The notes under the pieces were generated by a model. That model was given only the letters and a program-made list of their open reading frames with translations. It was not told where the DNA came from and made no database searches. The position numbers and the translations under genes were made by a program. A DNA stretch of 8,518 bases from Spirochaetaceae bacterium (GTDB lineage: Bacteria > Spirochaetota > Spirochaetia > JABEVK01): assembly GCA_023265735.1 (NCBI GenBank), contig JAHFSN010000063.1:1-8518 (forward strand), given 5' to 3'. The stretch's first letter is position 1. Every line of letters begins with the position of its first letter. Shown piece after piece: positions 1 to 6,005 of the stretch.

Positions 1-515
1 GCCGGGAACCCAAAATCCGCCTGGACCAGTTTCACCTCTCCGATGGCTCCCGTGGACCACCACTGCCGGGCCTGGACCAGGGCGGGGAGGTGGTAGGTCC
101 AGAGCGCCTCCATCAAGAAAGTTCCATTCTCTTCGGCCGCTTCGAAGAGCTGTGCCGCCAGAGACGCGTTCAGGGTGAGGGGCTTCTCGCACAGGACGGC
201 TTTGCCGTGTCGAAGGCAAGCGAGGGTGTCCTCGAAATGGAGGGTGTGGGGCGTGGCCACGTAGACGGCTTCGACCTCGGGGTCCCGGGCCAATTCTCCG
301 TAGCTTCCGTAGGCCTTGGGGATGCCGTGGGCCGACGCGAACGCCCGGGCAGTCTCCACGGTGCGGCTTCCGCAGGCGACGGCGTGTCCCGTTCTCGAAG
401 CGTGGAGGTCACTCACAAACCGTTTGGCGATTTCCCCGGTGGCGAGAATTCCCCATTTGAGGGGTTCGACCTGACTAGAGGGGTTCGGGTCTCGAGAGGG
501 CGTAGCCTTGGGCAT
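1..515 (-). CDS. Gfo/Idh/MocA-family NAD(P)-dependent oxidoreductase, N-terminal part (runs off the window)
   Basis: The minus-strand frame is open from an ATG at 515 to the window edge, giving 171 complete residues of the N-terminal part of a protein that is usually about 320-350 aa. A Rossmann dinucleotide-binding motif lies at residues 22-30 (GILATGEIA, with Ala where Gly is common). VATPHTLH follows at 86-93, then the family's EKP signature at 110-112, whose Lys is the usual catalytic or cofactor-contacting residue. FLMEALWTYHLPAL at 133-146 resembles the dihydrodiol-dehydrogenase-like branch. The family oxidises or reduces sugars, inositols and related alcohols in the cytoplasm; the substrate cannot be told here. 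The start overlaps the end of the upstream GGDEF/EAL gene by 41 bp in another frame. An AGGGA site (522-526) lies 6 nt before the ATG, and I see no better start before the Rossmann motif. It is probably co-transcribed with the upstream gene. Family assignment is firm; function is open. Confidence 0.88.
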   Translation of the reverse strand, partial: MPKATPSRDPNPSSQVEPLKWGILATGEIAKRFVSDLHASRTGHAVACGSRTVETARAFASAHGIPKAYGSYGELARDPEVEAVYVATPHTLHFEDTLACLRHGKAVLCEKPLTLNASLAAQLFEAAEENGTFLMEALWTYHLPALVQARQWWSTGAIGEVKLVQADFGFP

Positions 516-2520
516 AGTCAATCCCTATTTTCCGAAGGGTCTCGAGGACGCTTTCGGTGGCGGCAAATTCCGCAATGGTCTTCAGCCCCATGACGCGGCT
601 GATCTTCAGAATTCCTTCTACCATCGCGAAATTGACCGCGTCGGTGTCGATATTCTTCACGAAGACCCCGTCGATCTTCAAGTAGTCGACCGGTAGGTTC
701 CTCAGGTAGGCGAAGGACGAGAAGCCGCTGCCGAAGTCGTCGAGGGCGAACGACGAACCGATCGCCTTCAGGTCTTGGATGAGTTCCAGGGCCCGTCCCA
801 GGTTGGCGATGGTCGCCGTCTCGGTGATTTCAAAGCATACATCCTGGGGGTCGACGCCCGATTTCTTGAATTCGTGTTTGATGAACGACACGAGGTTGGT
901 GTCGGCGATGGACTCCCCCGAAAGGTTAATGCACATCACCGGCCTGTCCGTTCCCGGCCCCACCAGGGCGGGGTAGCGTTCGATGGCCGTCTTGATCACC
1001 CAGCGGTCGATCTGCGGCATGAGGTTGTACCGCTCGGCGGCGGGGATGAAGTCCGACGGCGGAATGATGCCGCCCCCATCGCCCAGGAGGCGAAGAAGCA
1101 CCTCAAACTTGGGCCGGAGTCCCGAATTCGGACTCAACGGCTCGATCGACTGCCGGTAGAGGACAAATCGATCGTTTTCCAGGGCCTTGTTGAGGTGGGC
1201 GATCCAAGTCATCTCGCCCCGTCTCTTTTGGAACGCGTCCTCTTCCCGGGAATACAACCGGATCCGGTTTCCTCCCTCCTCCTTGGCCAGGTAACAGGCG
1301 TCGTCGGCCGCCGCCAAGACGGTTTTGACGTCTTCGAACCCCGGGTCGAGGTTCACGAGCCCCATGCTGGCCTTGACTTTGAACGACGTTTGTTGCCAGA
1401 GGAACTCGTGGCTGTTGAGCTTGTGCTTGACCATCCAGGCCTTCTCGAGGGCCTCCTCGGCGGTGCAGTTCTCGAAGATGATCCCGAATTCGTCCCCCCC
1501 GAGTCGCGCCACCGAAGTGAGATTCTGGTCTTGAAGCTGCCGAAGCAAATCGGCGGCCTGCCGCAGAAGCTCGTCGCCGGCCAGGTGCCCCGAGGTGTCG
1601 TTGACCAGCTTGAACTGGTCGAGGTCAAGGTAGAGCATGGCGCACGGAGTCCCGGCGGTCACCTTCTTCATGTAGACCTCGGTGAGCAGGGCCGTAAACT
1701 CCTTCCGGTTGGCCAATCCCGTGAGGGAATCGTGCTTGGCCTGGAACTCCAGCCGTTCGGAAAGGCGTCGCATCGAGGACACGTCCCGGAGGGTCAGAAC
1801 CCAGCCCACGGGCATCCTGTCAAATTTCACGCGGCTGAGGCTTCCCTCCACGTGGTGAATGGTCCCTTCGGCCGTTTGAAGCAGGCTTTGGCGGAAATAC
1901 GTCGTGGTCTCCCGGGCGTCCTCGCCCAGAAAGAGCGGCAGGGGGATCAGGGTGTCTTCGTCGAGCAGGCTGAAGAGCGATTTGAGGGCCTGCCCCGCCA
2001 GTTCGGAAGGGGGGATGTCGAGGAGGGCCGCCGCCGTGGGGTTGGCGTAGTGAACCAGCAAATCGGGGGTCAGGGCCACCAGGGCGTCACTGACGCTGTT
2101 GAGGATGGCCCCGAGCCACCGCTCCTGGTCTCGGATCCGGGCGTCGGCCTTGCTCTTGTAGAGGGCCACGTCGAGGGTCGTTTGAAGTTCCCTTTCTTTG
2201 AAGGGCTTAATGATATAGGCCAGGGGTTGGGCGACCTTAGCCCGCTCCAAAGTGTTCGGGTCTGAATAGGCCGTGAGGAATATCGAGGGAATTTGGTACC
2301 GTTCTAGGAGGATCTTGCCCGTCTCGATGCCGTCGAGGTCGCCTTCTAGGAGGATGTCCATCAGAACGAGATCGGGTCGCTCCCGCGCGCAGAATTCGAG
2401 GGCCTCAGTCCCCGAAGTGCAACTTCCCAAGACATCGTAGCCGAAGGATTTGAGCCGTCGCTGGAGGTCAAAGGTGATGATCTTTTCATCCTCGACAATG
2501 AGGATGCGCTCTCCTTGCAT
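475..2520 (-). CDS. Response-regulator cyclic-di-GMP enzyme: REC-PAS-GGDEF-EAL
   Basis: A predicted 681-aa cytoplasmic signalling protein that should make and/or degrade cyclic di-GMP under control of a histidine kinase. The receiver domain (about 4-120) has acidic residues E10-D11-E12, phospho-acceptor D55, T83 and K105. A PAS-like domain spans about 130-250 (QERWLGAILNSVSDALV onward). The GGDEF domain spans about 258-425 with an intact GGDEF at 341-345; the allosteric I-site position holds QNLT instead of RxxD. The EAL domain spans about 440-681 with EVL at 473-475 in place of EAL. It retains NLSGES, EITE, LDDFGSGFSS, LKID, an AEFA version of the AEG motif, and QGY, so it is probably active. 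The frame is open further upstream to 2622, but 2520 is preferred: GGGAG (2527-2531) lies 6 nt before it, the receiver fold begins just after it, and a promoter-like element lies between 2520 and 2622. The gene is divergent from nqrB. I see no partner kinase, and the net direction of activity is unknown. Confidence 0.93.
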   Translation of the reverse strand: MQGERILIVEDEKIITFDLQRRLKSFGYDVLGSCTSGTEALEFCARERPDLVLMDILLEGDLDGIETGKILLERYQIPSIFLTAYSDPNTLERAKVAQPLAYIIKPFKERELQTTLDVALYKSKADARIRDQERWLGAILNSVSDALVALTPDLLVHYANPTAAALLDIPPSELAGQALKSLFSLLDEDTLIPLPLFLGEDARETTTYFRQSLLQTAEGTIHHVEGSLSRVKFDRMPVGWVLTLRDVSSMRRLSERLEFQAKHDSLTGLANRKEFTALLTEVYMKKVTAGTPCAMLYLDLDQFKLVNDTSGHLAGDELLRQAADLLRQLQDQNLTSVARLGGDEFGIIFENCTAEEALEKAWMVKHKLNSHEFLWQQTSFKVKASMGLVNLDPGFEDVKTVLAAADDACYLAKEEGGNRIRLYSREEDAFQKRRGEMTWIAHLNKALENDRFVLYRQSIEPLSPNSGLRPKFEVLLRLLGDGGGIIPPSDFIPAAERYNLMPQIDRWVIKTAIERYPALVGPGTDRPVMCINLSGESIADTNLVSFIKHEFKKSGVDPQDVCFEITETATIANLGRALELIQDLKAIGSSFALDDFGSGFSSFAYLRNLPVDYLKIDGVFVKNIDTDAVNFAMVEGILKISRVMGLKTIAEFAATESVLETLRKIGIDYAQGYALSRPEPL

Positions 2521-2538
2521 TCCGGACTCCCTCTGCTC

Positions 2539-2566
2539 ATTGTAGGCGAAAATCCCCAGCTTGCAA
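2539..2566 (-). promoter_or_regulatory. Candidate sigma70-type promoter for the GGDEF/EAL gene
   Basis: On the minus strand, TTGCAA (2561-2566) is followed after 16 nt by TACAAT (2539-2544). These match the -35 and -10 consensus at 4/6 and 5/6 positions. Transcription would start close to 2532, leaving a leader of only about a dozen bases that includes the GGGAG ribosome site. This placement is incompatible with the longer open frame from 2622 and supports the start at 2520. Prediction by eye only. Confidence 0.45.
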
Positions 2567-2651
2567 ACGGAAAGAGACGGCCTTACAGTTACAGGGTGTG
2601 TCGGGACTTGGTCGAAAATCAAAATTGGTTACTTTTTTTATCATAATCCCA

Positions 2652-2681
2652 TTGCACACACAGAAGGCCTCGGATTAGAAT
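2652..2681 (+). promoter_or_regulatory. Candidate sigma70-type promoter for the nqr operon
   Basis: TTGCAC (2652-2657) is followed after 18 nt by TAGAAT (2676-2681), which matches the -10 consensus at 5/6; the -35 match is weak (3/6). The start would be near 2688-2690, about 30 nt before the GTG of the first gene. A second -10-like word, CATAAT at 2642-2647, lies in an AT-rich stretch but has no convincing -35 at the right distance. A promoter somewhere in this interval is expected, because the divergent gene leaves no other upstream source. The exact element is uncertain. Confidence 0.4.
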
Positions 2682-2692
2682 CGCTCTATTCT
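2677..2692. promoter_or_regulatory. Short inverted repeat, possible operator
   Basis: AGAAT (2677-2681) and ATTCT (2688-2692) are perfect inverted 5-mers separated by 6 nt. They overlap the candidate -10 element and the likely transcription start of the nqr operon. A repressor site in that place would be effective, but a 5-bp repeat can arise by chance and no regulator family is recognised. Confidence 0.2.
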
Positions 2693-2705
2693 GCATTCGA
2701 AGCAC

Positions 2706-2712
2706 AAGGAGG
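2706..2712 (+). promoter_or_regulatory. Strong ribosome binding site that decides the GTG start of nqrB
   Basis: AAGGAGG ends 5 nt before the GTG at 2718. The next in-frame ATG (codon 8, near 2739) has no comparable site, so initiation at GTG is preferred. This matters because it shows that the B subunit really has a short N-terminus. Confidence 0.85.
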
Positions 2713-2717
2713 GAAGA

Positions 2718-3983
2718 GTGTTCATCAAACAGGATCCCATGAGGCGGGTCCTCTACTCCCTGGTTCCGATCTTCGTGTGGTCGGCATACCTGTACGGGTG
2801 GCGCATCGTCGCTCTCACCGCATTCGTGTATTTGTTAGGCATCCTGGCCGAATACATCTTTGAGAAAGGGAAGAACAAGAAGGTGAGCGAAGCCGTCCTC
2901 GTGACGTGTGGACTCTACGCCTTGTCGCTTCCCCCCGCTGTTCCCTTCTGGGCCGCTGGCGTCGGCATCCTCTTCGCCGTCATCTTCGGAAAGGAGGTCT
3001 TCGGTGGATTCGGGCGCAACGTCTACAATCCGGCCATCACCGGACGGACCTTCGCCTACATCTCCTTCCCCCTGATGCTCCAGACCACCTGGATGATCCC
3101 CGGCAACTTCGGCCTGGGCGGCGGCATGAACCGCCTCATCCAAGGAAGCACCGGAGCCGAGGCCATTTTTATGCTCGTGCTGGTGGCCGTCGTGTACTGG
3201 GTGATCGTGAAGAACGAAGGCAAGACCAAGCCCGTGATCATCGCCGCGATCGTGGCCGTGCTGCTGACCGTCGCCTTCTACGTGACCGTGGCCTACGCCT
3301 TCCCCTACCACAAGGGACTGATCCGCAACACCTTGAATGAAATTGATGCCGTGGCCATGGCAACGCCCATCGAAATCTACCGGGGCCTGGCCCAACAGAA
3401 CAACTGGCATCAGACTGTCAGCATTTTCGGTTCCCCCGTGGGCCTCGAAAACAACGATCCGTGGGCCCTCTTCTTCGGCATTCGGGTTGGTTCGGCGGGC
3501 GAGGGGGCCATCTTCCTCATCCTGCTGGCGGCCCTCTATCTGCTGTGGACCAAGACCGCCAACTGGCGGCCCATGCTCCTGACCTTTGTCAGCGCCCTGG
3601 GTCTCACCATCGCCTTCTATTACTCCGGACTCATGGATCACCGGTTCCCCGTCTTTGCCGCCCACCGTCTCAGCGGCACCTCGGCCCAGCAGTGGGCCGA
3701 TATCGCGGGGTTCCTGATGGCCGGCTCCCTCCTGTACGCCGCGGTCTTCATGGCCACCGACCCCGTGTCGGCGCCCAAAAAGGTCTGGTCCCAGTACCTC
3801 TACGGAATCATCATCGGTGGCCTGACCATTTCGATCCGCGTCTTTGCGGGCTTCCCCGAGGGTGTGAGCTTCGCCATACTCACGGCCAACACCTTCGCAT
3901 CGCTCCTCGATGAGATCATGCCCGTCAACAAGAAGAAGCCCGCCAAAGGTGCCAAACCCGCCGTTGAGGGAGGTGCGTCATGA
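2718..3983 (+). CDS. nqrB: Na+-translocating NADH:quinone reductase subunit B-like protein (NqrB/RnfD family)
   Basis: A 421-aa polytopic inner-membrane protein. In Na+-NQR, subunit B carries covalent FMN and riboflavin, contacts quinone and forms much of the ion path. Family signatures are KEVFGGFGRNVYNPA (92-106), GSAGE (258-262), FMATDPVSA (344-352) and FPEGVSFAILTANTFASLLD (379-398). D348 and D398 match acidic positions linked to Na+ movement in Vibrio NqrB. The flavin threonine is probably T216 in DAVAMATP, lacking the S and G of the usual SGAT. Two features are unlike ordinary NqrB. The N-terminus lacks the roughly 50-60-residue leader and starts much like RnfD. About 90 residues between ISFP (115-118) and D210 contain two extra hydrophobic segments (about 148-164 and 172-195). 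The lysine-rich tail ends in EGGAS because the nqrC ribosome site is embedded there. It starts at GTG, and no nqrA lies upstream. Family membership is firm; NqrB versus RnfD is decided mainly by the following genes. Confidence 0.9.
   Translation: MFIKQDPMRRVLYSLVPIFVWSAYLYGWRIVALTAFVYLLGILAEYIFEKGKNKKVSEAVLVTCGLYALSLPPAVPFWAAGVGILFAVIFGKEVFGGFGRNVYNPAITGRTFAYISFPLMLQTTWMIPGNFGLGGGMNRLIQGSTGAEAIFMLVLVAVVYWVIVKNEGKTKPVIIAAIVAVLLTVAFYVTVAYAFPYHKGLIRNTLNEIDAVAMATPIEIYRGLAQQNNWHQTVSIFGSPVGLENNDPWALFFGIRVGSAGEGAIFLILLAALYLLWTKTANWRPMLLTFVSALGLTIAFYYSGLMDHRFPVFAAHRLSGTSAQQWADIAGFLMAGSLLYAAVFMATDPVSAPKKVWSQYLYGIIIGGLTISIRVFAGFPEGVSFAILTANTFASLLDEIMPVNKKKPAKGAKPAVEGGAS
3144..3281 (+). repeat. Possible duplicated membrane hairpin within nqrB, copy 1 (residues 143-188)
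   Basis: Residues 143-188 begin GSTGAEAIF and end LLTVAFY, with two hydrophobic helices joined by a basic turn (KNEGKTK). They line up by eye with residues 258-301 (bases 3489-3620), which begin GSAGEGAIF and end GLTIAFY. About 12-14 identities fall in roughly 45 positions with one short gap, including the opening G-S-x-G and A-I-F, a proline after a basic residue, and the closing T-x-A-F-Y. This could be an old duplication of the canonical hairpin or chance similarity between hydrophobic helices. Confidence 0.35.
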
Positions 3984-4750
3984 AACTCAACAAGGACGGC
4001 CACGTCTTCACCATCCTGTTCACCTTCGTCTGTACCGTGGTGCTGGTGTTTCCCCTGACCCTTGCCTACGTGGGCACCAAGCCCATCGCCGACGATTACT
4101 GGCGCCTCCAGCACTACGTCAAAACGCTGCAATCGATGGGGATCCCGGCCGACGTGCTGCATCCCGCCGAGGCCAAGGCGGCCTACGAGAAGCTCGAGAA
4201 GTACACCATAGGCACGTTCACCAAGGACTCCGCCGGTAAGGACATCGTCGAATACGCGCCCATCGATTTCTCGGGCATTGCCCAGAACCCCGCCAAACTG
4301 GTGCTCCTCCCCATCAAGGACGAGGTCATCAACAAGGCCCTCCAGGACACCAGCTACACCGGCAACCTGCCCGTGTTCTTCTACGTGACCGAAGTGGATG
4401 GTCAGAAGAGGTTCGGCGGCGACTTCACCGGCCCTGGACTCTGGGGCAATGTCTCGCTCGCCGTGGGCGTCAACGCCACCGGTGACCAGCTGACCGGCAT
4501 GCGGGTCCTCTTCAACGTGGAAACCCCCGGTTTGGGCGGACGCATCGGGGAAACCTGGTTCACCGACCAATTCAAGGATAAGAAGCCCGGTACGGGCATG
4601 GTGTTCAACCAGGCCGGCGCCAGCGCCGAGAACGGGTTCGACGCCATAGCGGGGGCCACGATCTCCTCCACCGCCGTGAAAGACACCATCAACCAGAGGG
4701 GCCTCGTCCTGCTCAAGGCCCTGATCGCTCAAAAGGGAGGCACGAAGTGA
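3980..4750 (+). CDS. nqrC: Na+-translocating NADH:quinone reductase subunit C
   Basis: A 256-aa protein anchored by one N-terminal transmembrane helix (about 9-31), with the rest in the periplasm; it carries a covalently attached FMN that passes electrons towards NqrB. Visible family features are GPGLWG (151-156), ETPGLGGRIGE (181-191) and the FMN attachment motif DAIAGATISS (221-230), whose T227 is the expected site of phosphoester-linked FMN added by ApbE. Ala replaces the usual Ser before GAT. Length is close to that usual for NqrC. The GG sequence in ETPGLGG and the following genes favour NqrC over RnfG. The ATG overlaps the nqrB stop as ATGA, with a GGGAGG site inside the end of nqrB, so translation is probably coupled. 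No apbE is present in the window. Confidence 0.93.
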   Translation: MKLNKDGHVFTILFTFVCTVVLVFPLTLAYVGTKPIADDYWRLQHYVKTLQSMGIPADVLHPAEAKAAYEKLEKYTIGTFTKDSAGKDIVEYAPIDFSGIAQNPAKLVLLPIKDEVINKALQDTSYTGNLPVFFYVTEVDGQKRFGGDFTGPGLWGNVSLAVGVNATGDQLTGMRVLFNVETPGLGGRIGETWFTDQFKDKKPGTGMVFNQAGASAENGFDAIAGATISSTAVKDTINQRGLVLLKALIAQKGGTK

Positions 4751-5406
4751 GCACCCCCACCTACAAGCAGGTCTGGAAGGAAAACCTGAACATGAACAAC
4801 CCTGTTCTTGTTCAGGTCCTTGGCATCTGCTCGACCCTGGCGGTCACCAACAAGGTCGTCAACACCCTGATCATGACCGTGGGCGTGTCCCTGGTCACCG
4901 CCTTCGCCAGCTACACTCTCTCGTGGATTCGGCACCTGATCGCCCGGCGCGTCCGGATGATCTTCCAGGTGCTGGCCATCACCTTCTACGTCGTTTTGCT
5001 TCAGTTGATCTTGAACGCCTTCGCCCCCGAAGTGGCCCGGTCCCTCGGGCCGTACGTGGGCCTCATCATCACGAACTGCATCGTCATGGGCCGAACTGAG
5101 ACCTTTGCTCCCGCCAACCCCCCGCTCATTTCGTGGTGGGATGGCTTCACCAGCGGCCTGGGCTATATGCTCGTCCTGGGCACCATGTCTCTGATCCGGG
5201 AACCCCTGGCCTTCGGTACCATCGCCGACATCCCGATCTTCCCGCCCGAATACGTTTCCAGCGGGAATAACTGGACGATCGCCATCATGGCCCCCAGCGC
5301 CTTCTTCCTGGTCGCCATCATCATCTGGGTCTTCAAGACAAGGGCCCTCAAGGTTGAAGCGGCGGCCAAGGCGCCCAAGCCCGCCACCGCCGGAGGTACG
5401 AAATGA
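4747..5406 (+). CDS. nqrD: Na+-translocating NADH:quinone reductase subunit D
   Basis: A 219-aa integral membrane protein with about six helices that pairs with NqrE to hold an intramembrane iron-sulfur centre between NqrF and NqrC. The signature NPVLVQVLGICSTLAVT (18-34) includes C28. GLIITNCIVMGR (105-116) includes C111. These two Cys match the pair assigned to the NqrD/E cluster. D132 in WDGFTSGLGY matches an acidic residue implicated in Na+ transport. IAIMAPSAFFLVAIIIWV near the C-terminus is typical of NqrD and argues against RnfE. The start is GTG, overlapping the nqrC stop as GTGA, with GGGAGG a few bases upstream inside nqrC. The last 20 residues form an A/K/P-rich tail ending GGTK, which encodes the nqrE ribosome site. 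Confidence 0.95.
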   Translation: MSTPTYKQVWKENLNMNNPVLVQVLGICSTLAVTNKVVNTLIMTVGVSLVTAFASYTLSWIRHLIARRVRMIFQVLAITFYVVLLQLILNAFAPEVARSLGPYVGLIITNCIVMGRTETFAPANPPLISWWDGFTSGLGYMLVLGTMSLIREPLAFGTIADIPIFPPEYVSSGNNWTIAIMAPSAFFLVAIIIWVFKTRALKVEAAAKAPKPATAGGTK

Positions 5407-5993
5407 GTTACGTTGATCCCATCACCCTGCTGTTCGCCTCGATCTTCACGTCGAACATTCTGCTGGCGAACTTCCTGGGCACCTGTTCCTTCATCGCCAT
5501 CTCCAAGGACATCGGCTCGGCCAACGGCCTGGGCATCGCGGTCATCGTGGTGCTCGTCCTCAGCTCGGCCATCAGCTGGCCCATCCTCCACTACGTGCTC
5601 GTGCCGTTCAACATGATCTACCTCGACCTGTTCGTGTACATCATCGTGGTGGCAGCCGTGGTCCAGGCCCTGGAAATGATCATTGAACGGGTGTCGCCGG
5701 CGCTCTACATGAGCCTGGGGATCTACCTGCCCTTGATCGTGGCCAACTGCGCCATCCTCGGTGTGGTGCTGTTCATGGAAATCCGCAACTACGACTTCTT
5801 CCAGGCCGTTATCTTCGGGCTCGGCTCGGGGATTGGCTGGTGGCTGGCCATCGTGGCCGCGGCTGCCATGCGCAAGAAGATCGACAAGTCTCCGGTTCCC
5901 GCCGGGCTTCAGGGCCCCGGCATCACGCTGATCACCATGGGGTTCATGGCCATGGCCTTCGTCGGATTCTCCGGAATCCTTCGCGTCCAGTAA
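5403..5993 (+). CDS. nqrE: Na+-translocating NADH:quinone reductase subunit E
   Basis: A 196-aa integral membrane protein with six predicted helices, the inverted-topology partner of NqrD. C28 (FLGTCSFIA) and C116 (IVANCAILG) are the counterparts of the NqrD cysteines and complete the four ligands of the shared intramembrane [2Fe-2S] centre. E91 in QALEMIIERVSPALY matches the glutamate implicated in Na+ translocation. GSGIGWWLAIVAAAA and the closing MAMAFVGFSGI are characteristic of NqrE. Length is normal. The ATG overlaps the nqrD stop (ATGA) and is served by GGAGG inside nqrD. The stop TAA is fused to the AAGGAG site of nqrF. Confidence 0.96.
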   Translation: MSYVDPITLLFASIFTSNILLANFLGTCSFIAISKDIGSANGLGIAVIVVLVLSSAISWPILHYVLVPFNMIYLDLFVYIIVVAAVVQALEMIIERVSPALYMSLGIYLPLIVANCAILGVVLFMEIRNYDFFQAVIFGLGSGIGWWLAIVAAAAMRKKIDKSPVPAGLQGPGITLITMGFMAMAFVGFSGILRVQ

Positions 5994-6005
5994 GGAGTAG
6001 CCTGA

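Noticed and set aside
775..2265. A 496-codon open frame on the plus strand opposite the GGDEF/EAL gene
   Set aside because: It is antisense to well-conserved signalling domains, has no recognisable motif, and its composition is typical of a shadow frame.
2521..2622. Upstream extension of the GGDEF/EAL protein to an ATG at 2622 (34 more residues)
   Set aside because: The added residues resemble no domain, a promoter-like element lies within them, and ATG 2520 has a well-placed ribosome site directly before the receiver domain.
2640..2700. Possible c-di-GMP (GEMM) riboswitch before nqrB, prompted by the neighbouring GGDEF/EAL gene and a GCACACACAG string
   Set aside because: The leader is only about 30 nt from the likely transcription start, far too short for the aptamer, and the conserved core is not present.
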